From positions 1,116,001 to 1,180,000 of the forward strand of contig NZ_JAFLNM010000001.1 in assembly GCF_017313275.1 (NCBI RefSeq): a stretch of 64,000 nt of DNA. Direction: 5' to 3'. The DNA is from Flagellimonas profundi. Its GTDB lineage: Bacteria > Bacteroidota > Bacteroidia > Flavobacteriales > Flavobacteriaceae. Below the pieces are notes generated by a model. The model saw only the letters and a list, made by a program, of their open reading frames with translations. It ran no database searches and was not told where the DNA came from. The position numbers were made by a program, and so were the translations under genes. Of the stretch, positions 54,396-63,039 are shown piece by piece (position 1 is the first letter of the stretch; each line of letters opens with the position of its first letter).

Positions 54396-54989
54396 ATGAA
54401 CTTCTTAGCGCATATCTATTTATCTTTTGATGATGAGGAAATAACTTTGGGTAATTTCTTTGCCGATCACATTCGCGGCAACAGGTACAAACATTTGCCG
54501 GATAAAATCCAGAAAGGTATCCTACTGCACCGGGAAATCGACACCTTCACCGATGCGCATCCGACCGCAAGAAAAAGCAGTAAGCGCCTGCACGAGAATT
54601 ATCATCATTATAGTCGGGTGATCGTTGATATCTATTACGACCATTTTTTAGCAAAGAACTGGAGCGATTATTCCACTATTCCCTTGGAGGAGTTTGTTGA
54701 AAATTTCTATATTCTCTTGGAGGACAATTACGACATCCTTCCCATGGCCACCAAACGGATGATGCCATACATGATTGCGGACAATTGGTTGCTCAATTAT
54801 GCCAATTTAACAGGAATTGATCGGGTGCTCAATGGTATGAACCGACGGACCAAAAACAAATCGCGAATGAATTTTGCCATTTTGGACCTTGAAGAACACT
54901 ATACAGAATTCGAAAATGAGTTTACCTCTTTTTTTAAAGAATTGATTACCTTTTCCAACCAAAAATTTATTTCTCTATGCGAAGACTAA
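54396..54989 (+). CDS. acyl carrier protein phosphodiesterase-like (AcpH/DUF479)
   Basis: 197 residues. Starts MNFLAHIYLSFDDEEITLGN, and NFFADHIRG, LHREIDTFTDAHP and DIYYDHFLAKNWS are the family signatures with conserved His/Asp metal ligands of an HD-like fold. The E. coli homologue removes 4'-phosphopantetheine from ACP. Its 3' end overlaps the ggt gene by 13 bp. Confidence 0.87.
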   Translation: MNFLAHIYLSFDDEEITLGNFFADHIRGNRYKHLPDKIQKGILLHREIDTFTDAHPTARKSSKRLHENYHHYSRVIVDIYYDHFLAKNWSDYSTIPLEEFVENFYILLEDNYDILPMATKRMMPYMIADNWLLNYANLTGIDRVLNGMNRRTKNKSRMNFAILDLEEHYTEFENEFTSFFKELITFSNQKFISLCED

Positions 54990-56662
54990 TACTCCTCTTC
55001 CTCCCCCTTATCTTTTTTATCAATTGTAAGCAACAACCAGCAGCACCTACCGGACTGGTTGCCGAAAAGGCCATGGTGGTATCCGCCCGTGAAGAAGCTT
55101 CTCAACTGGCGGTTGATATTATGAAAAAAGGTGGAAACGCCTTTGACGCCATGGTGGCTACGGAACTTTCCCTTGTTGTCGCTTATCCATTCGCAGGAAG
55201 CGTTGGCGGTGGCGGGTTTATGGTATATCGTAAAAATGATGGTGAAGTCGGTGGCCTCGATTATCGCGAAAAAGCCCCGTTGGCCGCTCACAAGGACATG
55301 TATTTGGATTCTTTGGGCAATGTGATCCCTGGTTTGAGCACATCGGGAGGAACCGCTGTGGGAGTGCCAGGTACGGTTGCAGGAATGATCAAGGTTCACG
55401 AAAAATTTGGAAAGCTTCCGTTAAAAGAGATTATACAGCCCATTATCGCACTTGCCAATAAAGGGGTGGTGGTTACCGAGAAGCAGGCCAATAGATTGGA
55501 AAGAACACGTGAACGCTTTATCGAAGCCAATGGTGACAGCACAAAGTTCGCCGGTCCTTTTGCTGCAGGGGATACCATAAAATACCCTGCCTATGCCAAA
55601 ACACTCCAAAAAATAATGGAAGAAGGACGTGATGGTTTCTACAAGGGTGAGGTCGCCCAAAAATTAGCGGCGTTTGTTCAAGAAAATGGGGGACTCATCA
55701 CCGAAGAAGATCTGGAAAAGTACGAAGCCGTCTGGAGGGACCCTATCGTTTTTAATTATAAGGACATTAAAGTGATTTCCATGAGTCCGCCCAGTAGCGG
55801 AGGGGTCACCATCAATCAAATATTTAAAATGATGGAGCCTTATGATGTTTCAAAGTTTGGGCATAACACTACCAAGACCATACAACTGTTCACCGAAGCT
55901 TCACGAAGGGCATATGCCGATAGAAACTTCTTTCTTGGAGACCCAGACTTTGTGGACATTCCTTATGATGTGCTTTTAAACGATGACTACTTGCAAGAAA
56001 GAATGGCCGACTTTTCGTTTGATAAGGCCACATTGTCTTCAGATGTAAGCCATGGTGAAGTAGAAATCATTGAAAGCGCACAGACCACTCACTACTCCAT
56101 CGTGGACAGCGAAGGAAATGCCATTTCAGCTACCTCTACTTTAAACGGAGGGTACGGTTCCAAACTATACTGTGCCGAACTCGGTTTCTTTTTGAATAAC
56201 GAAATGGACGATTTTAGTGCCAAACCGGGTGTTCCCAATATGTTTGGGCTTATCGGCGCCGAAGCCAACAGCATTGAACCGGAAAAGCGTATGCTGAGCA
56301 GCATGACCCCTACCATTGTGGAAAAAGATGGCAAACTATACATGGTTGTGGGCACACCTGGTGGTTCAACAATAATTACAGCGGTTGCACAGACTATCTT
56401 AAATGTTTATGAGTTTAACCTAAGCATGCAGGAAGCGGTGAACGCACCCCGTTTCCACCATCAATGGTTACCCGATATGGTGATTTTTGAGCCCGAAGGT
56501 TTCACCGAAGAGCTCAAAGCTGAATTAAAATCCAAAGGGTACATCATTAACGAAGAGCGTACACCTATCATCGGAAAGGTAGATGCAATACGTGTACTGC
56601 CCAACGGAAAATTGGAAGGTGGAGCGGACAAACGCGGAGATGATACCGCAGTTGGTTATTAA
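54977..56662 (+). CDS. ggt: gamma-glutamyltransferase
   Basis: 561 residues with lipoprotein-like signal (FFINCKQ). Gamma-glutamyl hydrolase/transferase acting on glutathione and related peptides in the periplasm. The precursor is self-cleaved before T370 in QTTHYSIVDSEGNAIS; STLNGGYGS and MTPTIV..VGTPGGSTI complete the active site. Overlaps the upstream AcpH-like gene by 13 bp and leads into an ATP-grasp gene 10 bp downstream. Confidence 0.92.
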   Translation: MRRLILLFLPLIFFINCKQQPAAPTGLVAEKAMVVSAREEASQLAVDIMKKGGNAFDAMVATELSLVVAYPFAGSVGGGGFMVYRKNDGEVGGLDYREKAPLAAHKDMYLDSLGNVIPGLSTSGGTAVGVPGTVAGMIKVHEKFGKLPLKEIIQPIIALANKGVVVTEKQANRLERTRERFIEANGDSTKFAGPFAAGDTIKYPAYAKTLQKIMEEGRDGFYKGEVAQKLAAFVQENGGLITEEDLEKYEAVWRDPIVFNYKDIKVISMSPPSSGGVTINQIFKMMEPYDVSKFGHNTTKTIQLFTEASRRAYADRNFFLGDPDFVDIPYDVLLNDDYLQERMADFSFDKATLSSDVSHGEVEIIESAQTTHYSIVDSEGNAISATSTLNGGYGSKLYCAELGFFLNNEMDDFSAKPGVPNMFGLIGAEANSIEPEKRMLSSMTPTIVEKDGKLYMVVGTPGGSTIITAVAQTILNVYEFNLSMQEAVNAPRFHHQWLPDMVIFEPEGFTEELKAELKSKGYIINEERTPIIGKVDAIRVLPNGKLEGGADKRGDDTAVGY

Positions 56663-56672
56663 TTAGCATTCA

Positions 56673-57590
56673 ATGAAATTCGACCTTGTTGTTTTGACGG
56701 ACCACCGATACGTGGCCCCAAAAGAAAAGACACCCTACATCCAAAATGTACTGCAAGAAGACCAACTTGTTTTGGACGCTTTGCAAAGTCAAGGATTAAA
56801 TGTGGTGCGTAAAGCTTGGGACGACCCAGATTTTGATTGGTCAAACACCAAATACGCCCTGTTCCGAACCACTTGGGACTATTTTGACCGTTATGCGGAG
56901 TTTTCCTTATGGTTGGAGAAAGCTTCAAAACAAACACAATTCATCAACTCCAAAGAACTAATTTATTGGAACATTGATAAGCACTATTTGCAAGATCTAT
57001 CCAACGCTGGAGTAACGATTCCCAAAACGGTTTTTGTGGAAAAGAGTTCAGAGACAACACTCGCCAATGCCATTGCAAAGGCTAAATCGGAATATGGTTT
57101 TACTGCCGATACCTATATTTTAAAACCCTGTGTATCTGGAGCAGCTCGACACACCTACAAAATAGGAAGAGACGAAGTTAACAATCACGAATCCATCTTT
57201 AAAGCATTGGTGGGGAACGAGGCCATGATGCTTCAGGAGTTTCAAGGGAACATCGTTTCCGAAGGTGAAATCTCCATGATGGTTTTTAACGGAGAGTTCA
57301 CCCACGCCGTATTAAAGATTGCCAAACCAGGTGATTTCAGGGTTCAGGATGACTTTGGAGGGACCGTTCATGGTTATGAACCAAGTCAAGAGCAAATAGC
57401 ATTTGCCAAAAGTGTTGTACATGCTGCACCTGAGCTGCCTATTTATGCAAGAGTCGATATTTTTAAGGACAATGATGGTAACTGGGCGTTGGCCGAACTG
57501 GAAATTTTTGAACCTGAGCTCTGGTTTCGTTTAAACCAGAGTGCGGCCCACACCATGGCAAAAGCGATCAAAAACAAATTTTTTACTTAA
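56673..57590 (+). CDS. ATP-grasp protein (glutathione synthetase/RimK-like)
   Basis: 305 residues, cytoplasmic. ATP-grasp parts are visible: DTYILKPCVSGAARHTYKIG (about 148-167), LQEFQGNIVSEGEISMMVFN (about 189-208) and DIFKDNDGNWALAELEIFEP with the metal-binding E-x-E (about 264-283). Family members ligate amino acids or peptides. It follows the gamma-glutamyltransferase gene by 10 bp, so both may handle gamma-glutamyl peptides; that link is inference. Confidence 0.8.
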   Translation: MKFDLVVLTDHRYVAPKEKTPYIQNVLQEDQLVLDALQSQGLNVVRKAWDDPDFDWSNTKYALFRTTWDYFDRYAEFSLWLEKASKQTQFINSKELIYWNIDKHYLQDLSNAGVTIPKTVFVEKSSETTLANAIAKAKSEYGFTADTYILKPCVSGAARHTYKIGRDEVNNHESIFKALVGNEAMMLQEFQGNIVSEGEISMMVFNGEFTHAVLKIAKPGDFRVQDDFGGTVHGYEPSQEQIAFAKSVVHAAPELPIYARVDIFKDNDGNWALAELEIFEPELWFRLNQSAAHTMAKAIKNKFFT

Positions 57591-57594
57591 AACT

Positions 57595-58350
57595 TTACTT
57601 GGCAATTTGTTTTTTCAACTCCTCCATGGATTCTTGAAGTTGTTTTAACAAGCCTGTTTCGGTAGTAGCATCTACGTTAAATGTGAGCTTGCTGCTCACC
57701 TCCCAGATTTCCTGTATTTGAAAGGGCTTGATTTCGTAAGGTGGATAGGTTTCGTTTAAGGAAACCAAGGTGATGTTGTTGGAGTTGGGCTTGCGCTCTA
57801 TTTTTTTAACCATTACGGAATCCTGCAACACCACAACATACATTTTATTGGGACTCACATGATCGATATGTTCAATGGCACGCGCTAATACCCAATCATT
57901 GGGCCTTAAATTGGGAAGCATACTGTCTCCTTCAACCTGAAAACCACGGTAAGTTGCATTTCGGAACTCGGGAATGGGCATATCAAAAGCAGGTAATTGC
58001 CTATACCAACTAGTGTCCGATATATTCTGTGGATACCCTGCAGCAGCTTTGGCGTTAACCATCACCATGTTGTCATTTTCGGAATTGTCAACCGTTACTA
58101 CTTTTGGAATAACACTGGTTTTGGAAGTGTCTAAATGTTTTTGGTCACTTTCGCCGAACAGCCATAACGGATTTATTTTGAATTGCTTTAATAGTTCGGC
58201 CACTACTTTACCTGAAAGTTTGGTCCTCCCGCGCTCTATGTCCGCTGTGGTGTTTTTGACACCCAATAATTTGGCAAACTCGGTTTGGGTAAAGCCGAGT
58301 TCCCTGCGGATATCGGTAAATCGTTTTAAGGTTATTTCGTTTTCCATCAT
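57595..58350 (-). CDS. XRE-S24 LexA-like repressor
   Basis: 251 residues from ATG 58350; the frame extends to 58389. N-terminal XRE helix-turn-helix (LGFTQTEFAKLLGVKNTTAD, about 17-36), linker, then S24 peptidase domain: VEGDSMLPNLRPNDWVLA holds the catalytic Ser, and SVMVKKIERK the Lys. This is the cI/LexA/HumR type that self-cleaves on RecA signalling. It is divergent from the radical-SAM repair gene with four operators between. A C-terminal coiled coil (LLKQLQESMEELKKQIAK) is unusual. Confidence 0.88.
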   Translation of the reverse strand: MMENEITLKRFTDIRRELGFTQTEFAKLLGVKNTTADIERGRTKLSGKVVAELLKQFKINPLWLFGESDQKHLDTSKTSVIPKVVTVDNSENDNMVMVNAKAAAGYPQNISDTSWYRQLPAFDMPIPEFRNATYRGFQVEGDSMLPNLRPNDWVLARAIEHIDHVSPNKMYVVVLQDSVMVKKIERKPNSNNITLVSLNETYPPYEIKPFQIQEIWEVSSKLTFNVDATTETGLLKQLQESMEELKKQIAK

Positions 58351-58422
58351 CAAATTGATAAGGTCAATTCCAGCAAATCCGTTCCACAAGAAATTGACAA
58401 TCCATTCTCAAATATAGCTATT

Positions 58423-58501
58423 TTGGAATATTTCCAAAAACTTTTATGGATTATTTCCATTATTTGGATTATATCCATATATTTGGTTGGAATATTTCCA
58501 A
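58423..58501. promoter_or_regulatory. four phased operators of the XRE-S24 repressor
   Basis: Palindromes of consensus TTGGAWTATWTCCAA: TTGGAATATTTCCAA (58423-58437), ATGGATTATTTCCAT (58446-58460), TTGGATTATATCCAT (58464-58478), TTGGAATATTTCCAA (58487-58501). Starts are 23, 18 and 23 bp apart, and the outer two are the same sequence. The last ends 3 bp before the ATG at 58505. Confidence 0.85.
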
Positions 58502-58504
58502 GTT

Positions 58505-59767
58505 ATGAATTTTGATAGGATACGTGAAAAACTAAATATATTGGCGGATGCAGCCAAGTACGATGTCTCCTGTGCCAGCAGCGGAAGCGATAGAACCAAT
58601 AAAGGAAAAGGGTTGGGCAATGCTTCCAAAATGGGAATTTGTCATAGCTATACAGCAGATGGCCGGTGTGTGTCCCTATTAAAGATATTGTTGACCAACC
58701 ATTGTATTTTTGATTGTGCCTATTGTGTTACTCGAAAAAGCAATGATGTGCCCAGAGCTGCTTTCAAGGTGCAGGAAGTGGTCGACCTCACCATCAATTT
58801 TTATCGAAGGAATTATATCGAAGGACTTTTTTTGAGTTCCGGCATATTTAAAAGTCCCGACCATACCATGGAGCGCTTGGTATCCGTGGCCAAAAAGCTG
58901 CGTGAAGAGGAGAATTTTAATGGATACATCCATTTAAAGTCAATCCCTGGGGCAAGCGATGAATTAATGTACGAAGCAGGGCTTTATGCAGACCGGCTTT
59001 CCGTAAATATTGAAGTTCCCACTATCTCTGGGCTCAAATTATTGGCGCCGGATAAAAAGCACGAAGACTTTACCAAGCCAATGGAAAAAGTGAAAAACGA
59101 GATCGTACGATACAAATCGGAGCATAAAATCATTAAAAGCACCCCAAAATATGCCCCAGCGGGTCAAAGCACTCAAATGATTGTAGGAGCAACTGGAGAA
59201 TCGGACAAGGATATCATGTATTCTGCGGCCTATTATTACAAAACGTTCCATATGAAGCGTGTATACTATTCCGGCTACGTTCCCGTGACCCACGACTCGC
59301 GTTTACCCGCCATTGGGTCGCAAGTGCCGATGTTGCGCGAAAACCGTTTGTACCAGACGGATTGGCTATTGCGTTTTTATGGCTTTTCCATCGGGGAAAT
59401 CTTGAACAACCGGCATCCCAACTTGGACATGGATGTGGATCCGAAACTCTCATGGGCCTTGCGCAACCTACATCATTTTCCAGTGGATGTAAATACGGTA
59501 GATAAGCGCCTTTTGGCCCGAATTCCGGGCATTGGCATGCGGTCCGTGGACAAAATCATAAAGGCAAGAAAGTTTAGAAAGTTGAACTGGGACCATCTCA
59601 AAAAGATTGGTGTGGCCCTCAACCGTGCACAATATTTTATGGTTTGCGACTCCCGGCATTGGGAGCGTCGTGACTTGGACGCGGATAAAATAAAAGGTAT
59701 GATTTTGCAAAATTCCTCTGGGAAATTTCGAAATCAGTACAGTACGCAATTGTCATTGTTCAATTAG
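58505..59767 (+). CDS. radical-SAM DNA modification/repair protein (TIGR03916 type)
   Basis: 420 residues from ATG 58505; the frame is open from TTG 58487 inside operator 4. The Fe-S site is CIFDCAYC (C67, C71, C74). C-terminal helix-hairpin-helix motif RIPGIGMRSVDKIIKARKF (about 345-363) is for DNA binding. It pairs with the TIGR03915-type gene 7 bp downstream, as such genes usually do. The chemistry on DNA is not established; photoproduct-lyase-like repair is a reasonable guess. Under S24 repressor control by position. Confidence 0.85.
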   Translation: MNFDRIREKLNILADAAKYDVSCASSGSDRTNKGKGLGNASKMGICHSYTADGRCVSLLKILLTNHCIFDCAYCVTRKSNDVPRAAFKVQEVVDLTINFYRRNYIEGLFLSSGIFKSPDHTMERLVSVAKKLREEENFNGYIHLKSIPGASDELMYEAGLYADRLSVNIEVPTISGLKLLAPDKKHEDFTKPMEKVKNEIVRYKSEHKIIKSTPKYAPAGQSTQMIVGATGESDKDIMYSAAYYYKTFHMKRVYYSGYVPVTHDSRLPAIGSQVPMLRENRLYQTDWLLRFYGFSIGEILNNRHPNLDMDVDPKLSWALRNLHHFPVDVNTVDKRLLARIPGIGMRSVDKIIKARKFRKLNWDHLKKIGVALNRAQYFMVCDSRHWERRDLDADKIKGMILQNSSGKFRNQYSTQLSLFN

Positions 59768-59774
59768 TAGTGAT

Positions 59775-60575
59775 ATGAAAAAACAAAATATACGCACTAT
59801 GAATGCTTCAACAACCTTAATTTATGACGGTAGTTTTAACGGATTTTTGACCGCCGTTTTCGTCGCCTTTGATGAAAAGATCAATGTGGCCGACATTCAA
59901 AAGAACAATCAATCCCAAAGTGGATTGTTTTCCGAAACCGAAACCATTTTCACCCATGTAGAAAAAGCCAAACGTGTTTGGAACGGTATCCGCAACAGGA
60001 GCCACAACGCCATTTCGAACGTCTATTTTGCTTTTTTGAGCGAAGCCGAAGGCGTGGAAATGATACTTTACTCCTATATTCAAAAATTAATGCGCACCAA
60101 AAATGGCAAGTATTTGGATTATTCGGACAGTACTGTGCTATACATCGCCCAACTGGCCAGAAAAGTGGGGCGTGAAAAGCATCGAATGGAAGCTTTTGTT
60201 CGATTTCAATTGACCAATGACGATATATATTTTGCCAATATTGAACCTGATTTTGATGTATTACCCCTGATCTCCAAGCATTTTCGTGATCGCTACGCGG
60301 ACCAAAAATGGCTGATCTACGATGTAAAACGCAAATATGGTATTTATTACGATTTGGACCATGTGGAGATGGTTTCCTTGAACTTAAAGGACATACACCA
60401 CAACAAAACCGCGAAAAGTGACGTCTTTACACATGAGGAATACGAATACCAGACCCTTTGGAACGATTATTTTAAAAGTACCAATATCGCTTCACGTATC
60501 AATCCTAAATTACATACCCAACATGTGCCAAAACGATATTGGAAATATTTGAGTGAGAAAAAGGAGGCGGTTTAA
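59775..60575 (+). CDS. TIGR03915-family putative DNA metabolism protein
   Basis: 266 residues, starting MKKQNIRTMNASTTLIYDGS; MNAS (9) is an alternative start. YDGSFNGFLTAVFVAFDEKI is the family opening. EKHRMEAFVRFQLTNDDIYF and WLIYDVKRKYGIYYDLDHVE are conserved elements of the family that partners the radical-SAM protein. Some members are annotated as linked to uracil-DNA glycosylases. It follows the radical-SAM gene by 7 bp. Confidence 0.85.
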   Translation: MKKQNIRTMNASTTLIYDGSFNGFLTAVFVAFDEKINVADIQKNNQSQSGLFSETETIFTHVEKAKRVWNGIRNRSHNAISNVYFAFLSEAEGVEMILYSYIQKLMRTKNGKYLDYSDSTVLYIAQLARKVGREKHRMEAFVRFQLTNDDIYFANIEPDFDVLPLISKHFRDRYADQKWLIYDVKRKYGIYYDLDHVEMVSLNLKDIHHNKTAKSDVFTHEEYEYQTLWNDYFKSTNIASRINPKLHTQHVPKRYWKYLSEKKEAV

Positions 60576-61103
60576 TTATCCTTTTCCCCTCTCCCCCACA
60601 AAATGGTCGCTTTTGGTTTTAAACAACACATTAAAACTGGTCAAGCTGCCATAAATGCGTGTAATATATTGTTGTAGATCTACTTTTTCTTGGTCGTCCA
60701 GATTTTTGCTGCTGTTGATCTTTTGCTCCATCACGCGGATACGATCGCGCACCATCACAATTTTATGGAAAAAAGTCTCAATGGGCATTTCCTTGTTAGC
60801 CGTGCCATCATCGGGTTCCAATATCAGTTTCCCGCCTTTCCATTTATCCGCTATGGCCACTTTTTCATGGGTGTCGCTCCATTTCTCCAGTATTTTAACC
60901 AAGGAGCGTTCCACATCAAAAAAACTTACACTGTCCACTTCGTCCTCCACACCTTCGATCACATCAAAATCAGCGTCGAGGTCTATGGTTTCCAACCCGT
61001 TTTCCAAAAAGGTAACCCAATAATGTTTGGATGATACGTTAGTGACCACACCCTTGCCATATTCCGGGTGATCTATTCTGGAGCCAATACCCAATAATTT
61101 CAT
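60576..61103 (-). CDS. hypothetical protein with N-terminal Tudor/CarD-like barrel
   Basis: 175 residues. RIDHPEYGKGVVTNVSSKHYWVTF (about 9-32) is a small beta-barrel of the kind in UvrD/PcrA C-termini and CarD. The rest is helical and highly charged (KWKGGKLILEPDDG). Common in Flavobacteriia, function unknown. Its stop is adjacent to the TIGR03915 gene end (convergent). Confidence 0.7.
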   Translation of the reverse strand: MKLLGIGSRIDHPEYGKGVVTNVSSKHYWVTFLENGLETIDLDADFDVIEGVEDEVDSVSFFDVERSLVKILEKWSDTHEKVAIADKWKGGKLILEPDDGTANKEMPIETFFHKIVMVRDRIRVMEQKINSSKNLDDQEKVDLQQYITRIYGSLTSFNVLFKTKSDHFVGERGKG

Positions 61104-61186
61104 AATTATAATTATTTTCTGTTATCAAATTTAGAATTTTTGGTTGTAAGCCCTAACTTAGTTGTCGGTTTTATAAACCAGCATTC

Positions 61187-62935
61187 ATGGAACCACACAA
61201 ACTTAGGGCAAAGCTCGGAGAGTTGGCCTCAACGTCCATTAGTGGTAACGACATCAGTTCATCATGCCTTTACGTGTCGGCCTTGGCCGTCTTACATGCC
61301 GGTCAGTACGCTTGGATTTCTTTACTTATCGTAGGAGTCGTTCTCTTTTTATTTCGAAAAATCTATGGCGAAGTGGTCGGGGCCCTTCCTATGAATGGTG
61401 GCGCATACAATGCCCTGCTCAACACTACCAGTAAGAGCATGGCATCTTTGGCCGCATCCCTTACCTTATTATCGTACATGGCAACTGCTGTAATTTCCGC
61501 CAATGAAGCCATGGCTTATCTGAAGAATATCGTACCCCAACTTCCCGTTATTTTATCCACCATTTGTCTGTTGGCCATTTTTATGGGGTTAGTGATCATC
61601 GGTATTGGTGAATCCTCAAAAGTTGCTATCGCTATATTCATTTTTCACTTATCCTCTTTGATATTATTGTCCTCCTTTGCAGGCATTTACCTTTTTGAAC
61701 ATGGATGGGAAGTGTTTTCCAACAACAATGCGCTGCCCGTAAAACACGGAGCATTGCCCATGGCCTTATTTTTTGGTTTTTCCGCCGCCATGTTGGGAAT
61801 CAGCGGTTTTGAAAGTTCAGCGAACTTTGTTGAGGAACAAAAAAAAGGTGTGTTCCCAAAAACTTTGCGCAATATGTGGGTGGTTGTCACCATTTTTAAT
61901 CCTTTGATCGCGTTTTTGGCCCTGGCCGTGCTACCGATCTCGGATATAGAATCCAACAGTGAAGCCCTGTTGTCCATCATGGGGAACCAAGTAAGCGGTT
62001 CTTGGCTATCGTTTTTAGTTTCCGTGGATGCAGTTTTAGTGCTCAGTGGTGCCGTACTCACATCTTTTATTGGTGTGTCTGGTTTGGTGGAACGTATTAC
62101 CTTGGATAGAATTTTACCCCCTTTTCTTTTAAAAAGAAATAGAAATGGAAGTACCTATCGCATCGCCATCGTTTTCTTTATGCTGTGTGTCTCCATCCTA
62201 TTGATTACCGAAGGAAACCTGGAGGCATTGGCGGGCGTTTACACTATAGCATTTTTGTCGGTTATGGCACTTTTTGGCATTGGTAATATTTTGTTGAAGG
62301 TTAGACGCAAAAATCTACCTAGACCTGAGCGTTCTGGTTGGTTATCCCTATTGATTGCCATTGCTGCGGTAATTTTGGCCTTGGTGGGCAACATATTGCT
62401 AAACCCGGATTACCTGGCTGTATTCATGGAATACTTTATTCCCACCATCGCCTTGGTTTTGGTAATGCTCAACAGAACCGCCCTTTTAAAGTTGTTGTTG
62501 CGATTGATTCGATATTTTCTCGATCCCGTCAACCGATTTTTGCTTAAATCCTATCGTGGCATCAATCAGGTGATCGACCGCATCAACGACCAAGAGTTTG
62601 TTTATTTCACTAAAAAGGATGATGTGGCTGCCCTAAACAAAGTGTTGCTTTACATCAGAAACAATGAACATACGCGAAAATTAAAAATTGTATCCGTTTT
62701 TCCCGAAGGGGAAAATGCTACTGATAATTTTGTGTCTGATTTGAATGTATTGGACAGGGAGTATCCCGAAATCAAAGTTGAGTTTATCCAATTACATGGG
62801 GAGTTTACACCTGATTTGATCAAAGAATTGTCCGAAAGATGGAACATTCCCATCAATTTCATGTTCATTGGAAGCCCTGGTGACAGGTTCCCCTACCCAT
62901 TACAGGATTTGGGCGGGGTACGACTTATAATTTGA
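61187..62935 (+). CDS. APC-family amino acid permease with C-terminal domain
   Basis: 582 residues, twelve predicted membrane helices. Helix 1 break SISGNDISSSCLY, then NGGAYNALLNT and GISGFESSANFVEEQ are typical of the APC amino acid transporter superfamily. After the last helix (about 430) comes a soluble domain of about 130 residues (KIVSVFPEGENATDN; FIGSPGDRFPYPL), which may be a regulatory UspA-like or other fold. Substrate unknown. Confidence 0.85.
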   Translation: MEPHKLRAKLGELASTSISGNDISSSCLYVSALAVLHAGQYAWISLLIVGVVLFLFRKIYGEVVGALPMNGGAYNALLNTTSKSMASLAASLTLLSYMATAVISANEAMAYLKNIVPQLPVILSTICLLAIFMGLVIIGIGESSKVAIAIFIFHLSSLILLSSFAGIYLFEHGWEVFSNNNALPVKHGALPMALFFGFSAAMLGISGFESSANFVEEQKKGVFPKTLRNMWVVVTIFNPLIAFLALAVLPISDIESNSEALLSIMGNQVSGSWLSFLVSVDAVLVLSGAVLTSFIGVSGLVERITLDRILPPFLLKRNRNGSTYRIAIVFFMLCVSILLITEGNLEALAGVYTIAFLSVMALFGIGNILLKVRRKNLPRPERSGWLSLLIAIAAVILALVGNILLNPDYLAVFMEYFIPTIALVLVMLNRTALLKLLLRLIRYFLDPVNRFLLKSYRGINQVIDRINDQEFVYFTKKDDVAALNKVLLYIRNNEHTRKLKIVSVFPEGENATDNFVSDLNVLDREYPEIKVEFIQLHGEFTPDLIKELSERWNIPINFMFIGSPGDRFPYPLQDLGGVRLII

Positions 62936-63015
62936 TGTGAAAAAATAAGGCTCCTCGTATTTTTCGGTATTAAAAACGAAACTCGGGGCCACTTCCTTTT
63001 TACATCTCAAATCGC

Positions 63016-63023
63016 TACTTTTG
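63016..63023 (+). promoter_or_regulatory. Bacteroidota -7 box (TACTTTTG) for uvrA
   Basis: TACTTTTG fits TAnnTTTG, 16 bp before the uvrA ATG at 63040. Confidence 0.5.
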
Positions 63024-63039
63024 AGGTTTGCTATGATTT

